A stretch of DNA of 64,000 bases, taken from positions 248,001 to 312,000 of the forward strand of contig CANJXC010000002.1 in assembly GCA_947478845.1 (NCBI GenBank). Reading direction: 5' to 3'. This DNA comes from Spirochaetales bacterium (lineage in GTDB: Bacteria; Spirochaetota; Spirochaetia; JABEVK01). Below the pieces are notes generated by a model, which searched no databases, was not told the DNA's origin, and worked only from the letters and a program-made list of their open reading frames with translations. Of this stretch, positions 33,925 to 43,239 are shown one piece after another (the first letter of the stretch is position 1; every line of letters starts with the position of its first letter). Position numbers and translations under genes: made by a program.

Positions 33925-35475
33925 ATGCAAAATACCGTTTGGACCAATGCCCGCATCCACACCCTCGACCCCCTCCTCCCCGAGGCCTTTGCGATGGTGA
34001 GCCGTGGGCAGAAGCTTTTGTACGTGGGAGACGAGAGTGGCGCCGTGGATAAAGCCGGGCCCGCCGCCCTTCGCATCGACCTCGGTGGCCTCACCGTAGT
34101 GCCGGGCTTCAACGACAACCACCTGCACGCGGTGATTTTTGGCGATCAATTGGGCTCGGTAACGCTGGAAGGGCTTAATGCCGAGGCCATTGTGGCCAAG
34201 CTCAGCGCCGCCTATCCCTCCCCTGTTCCTGGTGAGCTCATCGTGGCGTACAACTGGGACCTCCCAGCTTGCCCTCATCCACACAAGTCGCTTCTCGACC
34301 ACGCCTTCCCCAATAATCCTGTCTTGCTGGCGCAATTTGGAGGTCATGGTCAGTGGTTGAACTCAGCCGGACTGGCCGAGATTGATCTGGAAGACCTGCA
34401 AAAACGCAACCCCACCGGTGAAATTGAGCGCGACGCCTCGGGAGAGCCCACCGGATTAATCCGCGAGATGTTCGACAACCCCTTGGGCAATAGGCACTTC
34501 GACGACCTGTTTCGTAAGGCCAGCGTCCGCGAGCCGCGCGTTTTGCGTGCCCTGGCGGAGTTTGCGAGGCTGGGCATCACCAGCATCCAAGACAACAGCT
34601 GGTACTTGCCCATGGTGCGTCAGTTCACCAAGTTGCGCCGCGAAGGACGACTGACCGCCCGGGTGTCGTGCTGGACCTACGCCACCAAGCCCGAGGCCCG
34701 CATCCTGATGGCCCTGGGAAATTACGATTTCCATTGGGTGCGCCAGGGGCCATGGAAGTACTTTCTCGACGGAACGTTTAGCACTCGCACAGCGGCGCTC
34801 CATGAACCGTACGAAGGCCAGCCCGACAACCGGGGGCAGGGGCACAGCAAAGAAGAAATTGTGCCCATCCTTCGCTTTTTGGCTAAGACGGGCCGCCAAG
34901 GCGCTTTTCATGCCATCGGCGACCGGGTGATCAGCAACTTCATCGAGGCCGCAAAAGAGGTTCAGGAGGAGTTCCCTCACTTTCGGACCTTGCGTATGCG
35001 CTTGGAACACGCCCAGTTAATACGCCCCGAGGATATTGCCTCCCTTCGTGCGCTCGGCATCCTGATTTGTGCCCAGCCTTCGGCCCTCTCGACCCCCGAA
35101 AAAGACCTTGCCTTGGTGGGAAAAGAGCGTGCTCTGGGCGCCTACCCCTACCGCTCGCTCCTCGATGCCGGAGTTGACCTGAGTTTTGGCAGCGATATCC
35201 CCGGCGAGCCGAGCTGTAATCCGCTCGAGGCGATTGCCCGCGTGAGCACCCGCCCGGGCCCCGAACGCATCACCCCCCGCGAAGCCTTGGAGGCCTACAC
35301 CGTGGGAAGCGCCTGGGCCGAAAAGGAAGAAGACTGGAAAGGGCGACTCAAGGCCGGTATGTACGCCGACTTCGCCGTGCTCGACCACGACCTTTTGGCC
35401 CTTGACCCCACCGCTATCGCCGCCATCAAGGTGGTCCGCACCGTGGTGGGGGGCAAAACCGTTTACTTAGCCTGA
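33925..35475 (+). CDS. Metal-dependent amidohydrolase, YtcJ-like
   Basis: A 516-residue Amidohydrolase_3-type enzyme. Metal-site features: HxH in FNDNHLHAVIFGD, a His in AFHAIGDR (about residue 325), another in RMRLEHAQLIRPED, and the Asp in LSFGSDIPGE. The N-terminal NARIHTLDP and C-terminal DFAVLDHDLLAL strands make the composite beta-sandwich. Substrates are unknown for most of this group. No signal peptide, so cytoplasmic. It stands alone between a terminator and the convergent esterase. Confidence 0.88.
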   Translation: MQNTVWTNARIHTLDPLLPEAFAMVSRGQKLLYVGDESGAVDKAGPAALRIDLGGLTVVPGFNDNHLHAVIFGDQLGSVTLEGLNAEAIVAKLSAAYPSPVPGELIVAYNWDLPACPHPHKSLLDHAFPNNPVLLAQFGGHGQWLNSAGLAEIDLEDLQKRNPTGEIERDASGEPTGLIREMFDNPLGNRHFDDLFRKASVREPRVLRALAEFARLGITSIQDNSWYLPMVRQFTKLRREGRLTARVSCWTYATKPEARILMALGNYDFHWVRQGPWKYFLDGTFSTRTAALHEPYEGQPDNRGQGHSKEEIVPILRFLAKTGRQGAFHAIGDRVISNFIEAAKEVQEEFPHFRTLRMRLEHAQLIRPEDIASLRALGILICAQPSALSTPEKDLALVGKERALGAYPYRSLLDAGVDLSFGSDIPGEPSCNPLEAIARVSTRPGPERITPREALEAYTVGSAWAEKEEDWKGRLKAGMYADFAVLDHDLLALDPTAIAAIKVVRTVVGGKTVYLA

Positions 35476-35543
35476 AACTCGACCCACTCGAGGTCGACCG
35501 CGGGCTCTGTCAAAGGATGAAACCTGACAAAGCCCGGCACGCG

Positions 35544-36287
35544 TTACAAGCTGTGGAGAAACTTCGCCGATTCTTGGGCGATGCGGCCCAGGTCGTGGTC
35601 CATGGTGGCGACGTGGTAGCTGTTGTCGAGCCAAATGAGCTCCTTCTTGGCCGAAGCGAGCTGATCGAGAGTCCAAGTGGCCGAGCGCAGGGGAACCACG
35701 TGGTCTTCCTTGCTCTTAAAGATGAGCACCGGCATTTTGAGGCCGGCTACCTGAGGCTTGAGCTGGTTGACCAGCTTGCGGCATTCATCCACTCCCCCGG
35801 TGGGCGTCATGGCGTAGGCCGGCTCTTTCACACCGGGAGCCTTGATATCCCCGGCGACGGCGGGAACCCCCGCGAGAAGCAGCCGGATCAAGGGCGCAAA
35901 AGGCACCCGGATGTCGTCGAAGAAAATCAGGTGATTCACGAGCACCAAGCCGGCAAGTTCCGGGTGTTTGGTGGCCAGATTCAGCGTGAGCGCGCCACCG
36001 AGCGAAAGTCCGACCACGGCAACGCGCTTGCACCGTTTGGCAAGGGCCTGGTAGGCGGCTTCCACCGCGGCCTCCCAGTCCTGCCAACGCACTTTGTTCA
36101 GATCGGTCCACACCGTGCCGTGGGCTGGCAGAAGGGGCAGGGCCGCCGTCCAACCTCCCGCAGTGTTCAAAGCTTGCGCGAGTTCCAACATCGAACCCGG
36201 TGTACTGGTGAAGCCGTGCACCACCAGAAGCCCGAGGTCGGTGCTTCCCGCAATGTCAAACGGCCGTGCTGCTTCTTCAAATGTCAT
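35544..36287 (-). CDS. Alpha/beta-hydrolase, carboxylesterase or monoacylglycerol lipase-like
   Basis: 247 residues from the ATG at 36287 behind AGAGG. The oxyanion region is LLVVHGFTSTPGSM, the nucleophile elbow GLSLGGAL, the Asp in FKSKEDHVVPL and the His in NSYHVATMDHD, which is the typical ending of Est30/bMGL-type carboxylesterases. Intracellular. It is divergent from glpK, 50 bp away, and a role in releasing glycerol from acylglycerols for GlpK is an attractive inference, but not proven. TAGAAT at 36312-36307 may be its -10. Confidence 0.88.
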   Translation of the reverse strand: MTFEEAARPFDIAGSTDLGLLVVHGFTSTPGSMLELAQALNTAGGWTAALPLLPAHGTVWTDLNKVRWQDWEAAVEAAYQALAKRCKRVAVVGLSLGGALTLNLATKHPELAGLVLVNHLIFFDDIRVPFAPLIRLLLAGVPAVAGDIKAPGVKEPAYAMTPTGGVDECRKLVNQLKPQVAGLKMPVLIFKSKEDHVVPLRSATWTLDQLASAKKELIWLDNSYHVATMDHDLGRIAQESAKFLHSL

Positions 36288-36325
36288 ACTTAACCTCTGT
36301 TCTCCCATTCTAAACCCAAAAGTAG

Positions 36326-36331
36326 TAGGAT
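36326..36331 (+). promoter_or_regulatory. -10 hexamer for glpK
   Basis: TAGGAT, then six bases, then the ATG at 36338. No Shine-Dalgarno sequence, and no clear -35. Geometry matches the other leaderless candidates in the window. Confidence 0.42.
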
Positions 36332-36337
36332 GGAACC

Positions 36338-37852
36338 ATGAGCGAAAAATACATCGGAGCCCTCGACCAGGGAACCACAAGCACCCGCTTCCTGTTGTTT
36401 AACGCCGCCGGAGTTCCCGCAGGTTTCGACCAGGTGGAACACCAGCAAATCACCCCCCAGCCCGGCTGGGTAGAGCACGACCCCGAAGAGATTTTGGCCA
36501 AAACCCTGCAGGTGATTGCCGGGGCCTACGCCAAGTCGGGAATCTCGGCCTCGCAGGTGGTGGCCATGGGCATCACCAACCAGCGGGAAACCACCGTCGT
36601 CTGGGACAAAACTACGGGCAAACCCGTGTACAACGCCATCGTGTGGCAAGACATGCGTACCGATGCCTTTTGCCGCGACATCGACCGTCGTCACGGGCCG
36701 GCTATACGCGAAAAAACCGGACTTCCGGTGCAACCCTATTTTTCGGCCTCCAAAATCCGCTGGATTCTCGACCACGTGCCCGGTGTGCGGGAACGCGCCG
36801 AGAAAGGTGCGCTTTTGTTTGGCACCATCGACACCTGGCTGATCTGGAAGCTCTCGGGCGGCCCCAACGGCGGGGTGCACGTTACCGACGCCACCAACGC
36901 GAGCCGGACTCTCCTGCTCGATCTGAAAACCCTTCAGTGGGACCCCTGGCTGCTCGAGGTGTTCGGAATCCCGGCACAGTTGCTCCCGCAGGTGAAATCC
37001 TCGAGCGAGGTGTACGCCGAGGCCACGCTTCTGCCGCACCCCCTTCCCATTGCTTCGGCCATCGGCGATCAGCAGGCAGCCCTCTTCGGCCAGGCCTGCT
37101 TCGAAAAAGGCGAGACAAAGAACACCTACGGGACCGGTTGTTTTTTATTGATGAACACAGGCAGCGAAATGGTGCGTTCGCAAAACGGCCTGCTCACTAC
37201 CGTGTGCGCCCTTCTGCCTGGCGAAGCTCCGCAGTACGGGCTCGAAGGTTCCGTGGCCATGGCCGGGGCGACCGTGCAGTGGCTGCGCGACAATTTGGGA
37301 ATTATAGGCGAAAGCGCCGAGGTGGAAACTCTCGCAGCCTCGGTAACCGACAACGGAGGAGTGTACTTTGTACCGGCCTTCAGCGGGCTTTTTGCGCCCT
37401 ACTGGCGTCCCGATGCCCGGGGAGCCGTGGTTGGCCTCACAAGGTTTGCAACCAAGGCCCACATTGCCCGCTCTGCGCTCGAGGCCGTGGCCTACCAGAC
37501 GCGCGACGTGCTCGAGGCCATGGAACGCGATTTCGGCGGCAAAATTCCTGCGCTCAAGGTTGACGGCGGCATGACGGCCAACAATCTGCTCTTGCAGTTT
37601 CAGGCCGATATCCTCGGTGAGCGGGTCATCCGGCCGGTCGTTGCCGAAACCACCGCGCTGGGGGCGGCCTACGCAGCGGGCCTTGCCACTTGGTTTTGGA
37701 AAAACAAGGCCGAACTGCGCACCCAATGGGCCATCGACCGCCGCTGGGAGCCTCGCATCGAGGCCTCCACCCGTGCGGCCCTGTATTCCGGCTGGAAAAA
37801 GGCCGTGGAAAAAAGTCTGGGTTGGGTAGACTCGCCCGAACAAAGCTCATGA
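36338..37852 (+). CDS. glpK: Glycerol kinase
   Basis: Phosphorylates glycerol to sn-glycerol-3-phosphate. 504 residues, the family length. FGGY-kinase blocks: [15 protein letters not shown] at the N-terminus, [37 protein letters not shown] (adenosine loop) and [20 protein letters not shown] in the C-terminal domain. No glpF is present, so glycerol must enter by another route or diffusion. glpA follows after 16 bp. Confidence 0.97.
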   Translation: MSEKYIGALDQGTTSTRFLLFNAAGVPAGFDQVEHQQITPQPGWVEHDPEEILAKTLQVIAGAYAKSGISASQVVAMGITNQRETTVVWDKTTGKPVYNAIVWQDMRTDAFCRDIDRRHGPAIREKTGLPVQPYFSASKIRWILDHVPGVRERAEKGALLFGTIDTWLIWKLSGGPNGGVHVTDATNASRTLLLDLKTLQWDPWLLEVFGIPAQLLPQVKSSSEVYAEATLLPHPLPIASAIGDQQAALFGQACFEKGETKNTYGTGCFLLMNTGSEMVRSQNGLLTTVCALLPGEAPQYGLEGSVAMAGATVQWLRDNLGIIGESAEVETLAASVTDNGGVYFVPAFSGLFAPYWRPDARGAVVGLTRFATKAHIARSALEAVAYQTRDVLEAMERDFGGKIPALKVDGGMTANNLLLQFQADILGERVIRPVVAETTALGAAYAAGLATWFWKNKAELRTQWAIDRRWEPRIEASTRAALYSGWKKAVEKSLGWVDSPEQSS

Positions 37853-37868
37853 CCACGGTAAAGTGCCC

Positions 37869-39362
37869 ATGAACTACGATGTTATTGTTGTTGGTGCCGG
37901 GGTGGTGGGAGCTCTTACCGCCCGGGAACTGGCTCGCTACGAATTGAAGGTACTGGTGCTCGAGGCCGAAGCTGACGCGGCTATGGGAGCCACCAAGGCC
38001 AACTCCGCCATCGTGCACGGTGGTTTTGCCGAAGGCTCCGACACCCTCAAGGGCAGGCTCTGTGTTCTTGGCCGCAGGAAGTTCGCCAGCCTCGAGGCCG
38101 AACTCAATTTTGGGTTCCGGACCACTGGTAGTCTTGTTTTGGGCTTTTCCGGCAGTGGCGAAAGGCTCCAAGCGCTCTACGAAAAGGGCTTGGCCAACGG
38201 TGTCACCGATTTGGAACTCTGGAGTGGCCAACAGGTACGCGCCCACGAGCCGGCGGTGAATCCCGAGGTCGAGGGTGCCCTCTGGTGCGCGGGAGCGGGG
38301 GTTTGCAGTCCTTGGGACCTAGCACTGGCGGCTTTGGAAAATGCCATGGCCCATGGGGTTGAGGTGAAGTTGAACCAGCCTGTTACCGCCGTGGCAAGGC
38401 CCGAACCGGGAGCCTGGAGGCTCTCGACGCCCAAAGACAGTTACAACACCCGCTTCGTGGTCAATTGTGCGGGCTTGGGCGGGGGGCACCTGGACGCTCT
38501 TGCTGGTCTTTACGACTCCGCACTGACTCCCCGCTCGGGGGAATACCTCGTGTTTGCGCAGGGCACCGGCAGCTTGGTGAACTCGGTGCTTTTTCAACTT
38601 CCGGGTCCACTGGGCAAAGGGGTTCTGGTGGGGCCCACCTACCAGGGCAACCTCCTTGTAGGGCCCGATGCCCGCAATGAAGACTCAGGGCGCCACACCC
38701 ACACCGACCGCCTGCGGGCCATCGTGGAACAGGCCAACCGGGTGGTGAGCGGCATCGACCTCAAGAAGGCCATCCGCAGCTTTACGGGGGTAAGGTCGAT
38801 GGCGCCCGGGGGCGACTTCCTCGTGGGCCCAGCCAACTCGCAAACCCACCAGGGCTGGCTGCGCGCGGTGGGCATTCAGAGCCCGGGCCTCACGGCCTCG
38901 CCGGCGCTGGCCGAACTTCTGGTGACGAATCTTGCTCAAGAGGGCCTAGGTTTGGTTCCCCGAGCTGGTTTTGACCCCACCAGGCGGGCGCTGCCTGTGC
39001 ACCTATCCCGCCGGCCAGCACCGCTGAGTTTTGCACAGGCAGAATCGCTGACCAAGCTGGAGCCGGGAAACCCCGAGCGGATGGTGTGCCGCTGCGAGCA
39101 AGTGCGCGAATGCGATCTCGCTGAGGCGTTTTCGCGGGGAGTCCCTGTTTGCACGGTAGATGGACTGAAACGGCGCACGCGGGCGGGCATGGGTTGGTGC
39201 CAGGGCAAGTTTTGCCGCCCCCGGGTGGCTCTTTGGCTTCAAGAGCAGTTGGGTACCCCCGTAGAACCGGTGGAAGAAGCGCAACGCTCGGGCCTTCATC
39301 GCGTGCAGGGACGCGATTTCCTCGGGCTGCGGCCGCCGTCTGACCAGGGGAGGGCTCAATAG
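37869..39362 (+). CDS. glpA: FAD-dependent glycerol-3-phosphate dehydrogenase with [2Fe-2S] BFD domain
   Basis: 497 residues from the ATG at 37869. The N-terminal FAD site is VVGAGVVGALTARELARY, and HGGFAEGSDTLKGRLC is a conserved GlpA/Dao block. Residues about 398-470 are a BFD-type [2Fe-2S] region with CRCEQV at the start and CQGKFC near the end. This is the GlpA layout, but GlpB and GlpC subunits are missing. It resembles stand-alone proteins of the lactate/malate or HcnC type, so electron acceptor is unknown. Ends in a 7-bp overlap with the convergent slyX. Confidence 0.88.
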   Translation: MNYDVIVVGAGVVGALTARELARYELKVLVLEAEADAAMGATKANSAIVHGGFAEGSDTLKGRLCVLGRRKFASLEAELNFGFRTTGSLVLGFSGSGERLQALYEKGLANGVTDLELWSGQQVRAHEPAVNPEVEGALWCAGAGVCSPWDLALAALENAMAHGVEVKLNQPVTAVARPEPGAWRLSTPKDSYNTRFVVNCAGLGGGHLDALAGLYDSALTPRSGEYLVFAQGTGSLVNSVLFQLPGPLGKGVLVGPTYQGNLLVGPDARNEDSGRHTHTDRLRAIVEQANRVVSGIDLKKAIRSFTGVRSMAPGGDFLVGPANSQTHQGWLRAVGIQSPGLTASPALAELLVTNLAQEGLGLVPRAGFDPTRRALPVHLSRRPAPLSFAQAESLTKLEPGNPERMVCRCEQVRECDLAEAFSRGVPVCTVDGLKRRTRAGMGWCQGKFCRPRVALWLQEQLGTPVEPVEEAQRSGLHRVQGRDFLGLRPPSDQGRAQ

Positions 39363-39565
39363 TGGGGTGGACGCTCGTGCTCCGGCAGCGGAGCCTGCTC
39401 GCCGGTGGCCAGAGTTCGTAGCTTCTGCCCGAGCGTTTCTACCAGGTTCTCGAGCCTGTCGAGCTGTTTCTGGTGCCCGTAAATCAGTTCGCTGAGTTGA
39501 CCGATGATGTCGTCTTGGTAGGCATTTCGGGTCTCCAGCTTCTCCAGTCGCTCTTGGTCGGTCAT
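39356..39565 (-). CDS. slyX: SlyX family protein
   Basis: 69 residues; the ATG at 39565 is preceded by GGAGG, and the upstream ATG extension was rejected. It is a coiled coil of heptads (RLEKLETRNAYQDDIIGQL) ending in the PPHY that is the hallmark of SlyX. Its function is unknown in all organisms. It lies between convergent glpA and the divergent radical-SAM gene. Confidence 0.88.
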   Translation of the reverse strand: MTDQERLEKLETRNAYQDDIIGQLSELIYGHQKQLDRLENLVETLGQKLRTLATGEQAPLPEHERPPHY

Positions 39566-39611
39566 AGCGCCTCCGATGGCATAAGGTAGCAAAAAAACGC
39601 ATGATGGTCAG

Positions 39612-40322
39612 GTGCTTCCTTCCACCTTTGGACTGGTCAAAACCACGCTTCTCGATTTCCCCTCTCTGGTGGCCGCCGTTGTGTTTACCCCTGGCTGCAA
39701 CCTGCGTTGTCCGTGGTGCCAGAATCCGGGGCTGGTGCACGCCCCGTGGGAGACCACTCTGGTTTCCCTCCCGGAGGTCTTGGAGTTTCTGACCAAGCGC
39801 AAGGGTGTTCTTCAGGGGGTGGTGCTTACCGGCGGTGAGCCTTTGTTCCACCCCCACTTCGAAACCTTGGTGTCCGAGATTCGGGCTCGGGGGTATCAGC
39901 TGAAACTCGACACCAATGGCACCTTTCCCCAAAGGCTGGAGCGCTTGGATGCTGCGCAAATTGACTACGTAGCCATGGACCTCAAAAACGCCCCTTCCCG
40001 CTATGCTCTTTCGGCGGGTCTTCCGGTAGCCTCTCCGGTTTTGGCCTCGAGCCTTCAACTGCTGGCCGAACGCTGGCCGGGGCGCAGCGAAGTTCGCCTC
40101 ACTTGGGTGCCTGGGCTCAACCGGCTCGAGGACTTAGGCGAGTTGGCCAGTTTTGTCCGAAAGGCAGTTTCAGAAGCCGGCGTGACTTTTTGGGTACAGG
40201 GGTATCGTCCCGGGGCCGTCCTCGACCCCTTGCACGCTGGTACCCGGGCTACCACCGACGCCGAACTCGAGGCCGTCGTAGACGCCTTGGCAGAGCTAGG
40301 GGTGCCGGCGAGCAGACGCTAG
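39612..40322 (+). CDS. Radical-SAM activating enzyme, anaerobic ribonucleotide reductase type
   Basis: 236 residues from a GTG at 39612, which is preceded six bases upstream by CATGAT. N-terminal VKTTLLDFPSLVAAVVF and the radical-SAM cluster CNLRCPWCQN match the NrdG2 / PflA-like activase family; VVLTGGEPLFH follows. It should generate a glycyl radical on an NrdD-type or pyruvate formate-lyase-type partner, but none is in the window. The 9-bp gap to the convergent cysE holds nothing. Confidence 0.85.
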   Translation: MLPSTFGLVKTTLLDFPSLVAAVVFTPGCNLRCPWCQNPGLVHAPWETTLVSLPEVLEFLTKRKGVLQGVVLTGGEPLFHPHFETLVSEIRARGYQLKLDTNGTFPQRLERLDAAQIDYVAMDLKNAPSRYALSAGLPVASPVLASSLQLLAERWPGRSEVRLTWVPGLNRLEDLGELASFVRKAVSEAGVTFWVQGYRPGAVLDPLHAGTRATTDAELEAVVDALAELGVPASRR

Positions 40323-40331
40323 CTTATGCCC

Positions 40332-41228
40332 CTAAATGGAGTAGTTGGGCACCGGGAACTCGCGCTCAGCCACCAGGTGCTCCTGAGGTTTGTTCAAAAT
40401 AATCGAGGCCGGAGGCACCGACTCGGTAATCCACACGTTGCCGCCTATGGTGCTCAGGCGACCTATGACCGTATCACCGCCCAAGATAGTGGCCCCCGCG
40501 TAGATGGTCACTTTATCTCCGATGGTCGGGTGCCGCTTTTTGCGGGCCTCTTTTTTTCTCACCGACAGGGCCCCGAGGGTGACACCTTGGTAGAGTTTAA
40601 CATCATTTCCAATGACGCAGGTTTCTCCCACCACAATGCCGGTGCCGTGATCGATGTAAAAACGCTTGCCGATGACCGCGCCCGGATGGATGTCAATACC
40701 GGTTTTGCGGTGAACTAGCTCGCTCATCATGCGCGGAATTAAGGGAACCCCTTGCTGGTAAAGCACATGGGCAATCCTGTGAACCAAAATCGCTTCGATA
40801 CCGGGATAGGCGAGAATGATCTCCTCGCCCGACCGGGCCGCCGGGTCGCCTTCGAGCATGGCGGCTACGTCTTCCTGCATGGCCTTGCGGATGGAAGGGA
40901 TTTCCTTCAGCAGAAAAAATACCGGAGCTTCGGCATTGTTGCAGTCCCCGGGCTGGCCTCCGAAACAAAGTGCCTTGTTCACCTCGCCGATGAGCCCCTT
41001 GGCCACGCGGAACACGTGCTCTGCCGTGGCGTACGGGAGCTCTTTGCTGTCTATTGCTAGAGTTTCGTAAAAGCCGGGGAAGACCAGACTCTGCAAGTCG
41101 CGCAGCAGAATCTGTACCGCCTCCATCGAAGGCAAGTTGTTGCCTTCAAGGTGGTTGATACCACCCACTTCGGCGTACGAGTCAAGGATGGACTTCACAA
41201 TGGCATCGACAGGCTCTTTGAACGGCAT
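40332..41228 (-). CDS. cysE: Serine O-acetyltransferase
   Basis: 298 residues. C-terminal hexapeptide-repeat (left-handed beta-helix) domain with GIDIHPGAVIGKRFYIDHGT, IVVGETCVIGNDVKLYQGV and the HPTIGDKVTIYAGATILGG strand. It carries the catalytic His pair of the family (DIHPGA and FYIDHG). The N-terminal ~150 residues are the helical dimerisation part. It makes O-acetylserine for cysteine synthesis. The ATG follows TAGCTT by six bases and has no Shine-Dalgarno sequence. Confidence 0.95.
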   Translation of the reverse strand: MPFKEPVDAIVKSILDSYAEVGGINHLEGNNLPSMEAVQILLRDLQSLVFPGFYETLAIDSKELPYATAEHVFRVAKGLIGEVNKALCFGGQPGDCNNAEAPVFFLLKEIPSIRKAMQEDVAAMLEGDPAARSGEEIILAYPGIEAILVHRIAHVLYQQGVPLIPRMMSELVHRKTGIDIHPGAVIGKRFYIDHGTGIVVGETCVIGNDVKLYQGVTLGALSVRKKEARKKRHPTIGDKVTIYAGATILGGDTVIGRLSTIGGNVWITESVPPASIILNKPQEHLVAEREFPVPNYSI

Positions 41229-41234
41229 ACCTTA

Positions 41235-41263
41235 AAGCTAGTTTAATTTCTCTGACTGGGCAA
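41235..41263 (-). promoter_or_regulatory. Leaderless promoter of cysE
   Basis: TTGCCC (41263-41258), 17-bp spacer, TAGCTT (41240-41235), six bases, ATG. The match in spacing makes this one of the better leaderless candidates. Confidence 0.5.
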
Positions 41264-41304
41264 CGGTGTTCATTTCTGTTATCTTGACGCTCCGGAGGAA
41301 CCGA

Positions 41305-42165
41305 ATGAGTTTTCGCACCGAGGTGGCCGGTTACGTTGAGTTGGCCAAGCCGCGCATCACCACGTTGCTATTAATTGTCGCCTTGGCCAGTTACGCAATC
41401 GCGGCGGGCAGCAACTTTGCCTGGTGGAGTTTCTTCGTTGTATTTGCCAGCGTCGGTGCCCTCGGTACGGGCATTTTCTCCCTTAACCAATGGATGGAGC
41501 GGGTGCCAGACAAATTGATGGCACGTACCGCGCGACGCCCTATTCCCTCGGGGAAAATCCCCGAAGCGATGGCGTTCTGGTTTGGGATGACCTTTACAGT
41601 GATCGGGATAGGAATAAGCGCTTGGTGGGGCAACTGGCTCACCGGTGTCATTTCGCTGTTGGTGGCCTTGAGTTATCTGCTGGTGTACACGCCCCTCAAG
41701 TACAAAACGCCCTACCACACCGCCCTCGGTGCCCTGCCCGGGGCGGCGCCCCCACTGGCGGGTTGGGCCATAGCTACCGGAACCCTCGACCTTTATGCCT
41801 GGGTGCTCTTCGGGGTGCTTTTTTTGTGGCAGTTTCCGCATTTCCTCTCCATCGAGATGATGTACCGCGAAGACTACGCGAAGGCCGAAATCAAAGTTCT
41901 GCCCGTGGTGGATGTCAAAGGCTTTCACGTCGCCTGGCAGGTGGTTGTACCCACCCTTGCCTTGATAGCCTTGGGCTTGGTGCCTTTCCTGATCGGCGTC
42001 GGTAGCTGGATAACCTCGGTACTGGCTTGCGGCCTGGGAGTCTTCTTCCTCGTGTTTGGTATCCGCGCGGTACGCACCCGCGAAGTTCTGCATGCCCGCC
42101 ACCTGCTTCGCGCGTCGGTGCTGTATCTGCCACTGGTGTTCCTCGTGTTGTATTTCCATCCTTGA
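41305..42165 (+). CDS. ctaB: Protoheme IX farnesyltransferase (heme O synthase)
   Basis: Integral membrane prenyltransferase that makes heme O, 286 residues from the ATG at 41305 behind GGAGGA. Key blocks are AKPRITTLLLIV in helix 1, NQWMERVPDKLMARTARRP (the Mg/farnesyl-diphosphate site of CtaB) and YTPLKYKTPYHTALGALPGA. About nine helices. CtaA and oxidase subunits are not in the window. It precedes a DOMON fusion gene which has its own promoter starting at ctaB's stop. Confidence 0.95.
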   Translation: MSFRTEVAGYVELAKPRITTLLLIVALASYAIAAGSNFAWWSFFVVFASVGALGTGIFSLNQWMERVPDKLMARTARRPIPSGKIPEAMAFWFGMTFTVIGIGISAWWGNWLTGVISLLVALSYLLVYTPLKYKTPYHTALGALPGAAPPLAGWAIATGTLDLYAWVLFGVLFLWQFPHFLSIEMMYREDYAKAEIKVLPVVDVKGFHVAWQVVVPTLALIALGLVPFLIGVGSWITSVLACGLGVFFLVFGIRAVRTREVLHARHLLRASVLYLPLVFLVLYFHP

Positions 42166-42190
42166 CAAGTGTATGCCTGTGTTTTATTTT
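42162..42190 (+). promoter_or_regulatory. Promoter between ctaB and the DOMON fusion gene
   Basis: TTGACA (42162-42167), 17-bp spacer, TATTTT (42185-42190). The -35 overlaps the ctaB stop codon. The leader of about 41 nt carries GGGAGGT seven bases before the GTG start. It is the best sigma-70-like promoter in the window, so the gene need not depend on ctaB read-through. Confidence 0.6.
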
Positions 42191-42237
42191 CGATAAAAGG
42201 CCTTCTGGGTCGCAAATCTTCCGCTGGGAGGTCCTGA

Positions 42238-43176
42238 GTGGATCAACTGTTTTATAATGTGCTGGCCTTGGTCGGCTTCGCACATCCCATGCATCCCGTG
42301 CTCATCACTATGGTGGTGGGGCCGGTCATCGCCTCCTTCCTGTTTGCGGCGGTGGCATTTTTCTTAAAGAAACCTGAGTTTTTCAAGACAAGCCGACAAC
42401 TAACCGTCGTAGGGTTCATTTTTTGGTTCCCCACGGTGGCCGTTGGTATCATCGACTGGGCCCACTTCTATGGTGGCTCTACCAAGATGATGGAAATCAA
42501 CGTCAAACTCATTTTGGCGGGCATCCTTTTCCTGGCGCTTTTGGGCAACATCCTGCTTTTTAAGAAAGGTCAGGAGCAGCCGTTGATTCCGCTGGTTTTG
42601 ACCCTGCTTGGTACCCTTTTGGTGAGCGCCCTAGGCTACTACGGTGGCGACATCGTGTTCGGTGGCTCCCCGAAAACCGAGGCAGCTCCCGCTGGAGCAG
42701 GAGCCGTGGCCACCACCACGGCCGATGGGTTCAAGGAAGTGAAGCAACAAGGCTACACCCTCAACTGGAAGATTCACGACAACGTTATTGACGTGAAGTT
42801 GGGCTTTGAGACCAATGGCTGGGTGGGCTTCGGCATTGGTAAAACTGGCATGATGGAAGGAAGCCACATTGTCCTTGGGTTTGTGCTCGACGGCAAAGCT
42901 ACGGTGGTAGACCACTTTGGTTACGCCAAAGACAAGCACGGACCGCAAGACAAGGTGGGCGGAAAGGATACCCTCACCGCTCGCGACGCTACCTTCGCGG
43001 GGGGCATCACAACCATCAGCTTTACCATGCCCCTGAGCACCGGTAATCCGAAAGACCCTGTGCTGATGGCCGGTGAAGCCTACAAGATCATTTTGGCCAA
43101 CGGTGGCCAAGACGCCCAAGACCTCGAGACCTATCACGGCCGCGAAGGCCGCATCATCTTCGACCTGACTCTGTAA
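42238..43176 (+). CDS. DUF2231 membrane domain fused to a DOMON domain
   Basis: 312 residues starting at a GTG behind GGGAGGT. Residues 1-140 contain four hydrophobic helices with His-rich starts (GFAHPMHPVLITM) in the DUF2231 style. After an Ala/Gly linker, residues about 160-312 look like a DOMON domain: LNWKIHDNVIDVKLGFET, GWVGFGIGKTGMMEGSHIVLGF and a final GRIIFDLTL strand. DOMON domains often bind heme b or sugars. The conserved Met (GMMEG) and His could be ligands, but this is inference. It may be a membrane-tethered b-type cytochrome, in line with ctaB upstream. A good terminator follows. Confidence 0.8.
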   Translation: MDQLFYNVLALVGFAHPMHPVLITMVVGPVIASFLFAAVAFFLKKPEFFKTSRQLTVVGFIFWFPTVAVGIIDWAHFYGGSTKMMEINVKLILAGILFLALLGNILLFKKGQEQPLIPLVLTLLGTLLVSALGYYGGDIVFGGSPKTEAAPAGAGAVATTTADGFKEVKQQGYTLNWKIHDNVIDVKLGFETNGWVGFGIGKTGMMEGSHIVLGFVLDGKATVVDHFGYAKDKHGPQDKVGGKDTLTARDATFAGGITTISFTMPLSTGNPKDPVLMAGEAYKIILANGGQDAQDLETYHGREGRIIFDLTL

Positions 43177-43192
43177 GCGTTCTCGAGACAAG

Positions 43193-43224
43193 AAAAAGGC
43201 CGCCCTGCTGGGGCGGCCTTTTTT
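43193..43224. terminator. Bidirectional terminator between the DOMON gene and glyA
   Basis: AAAAAGGCCGCCC, loop TGCTG, GGGCGGCCTTTTTT. A-rich and T-rich arms let it serve both convergent genes. Confidence 0.92.
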
Positions 43225-43239
43225 ATGGTTGGTCGGAAA

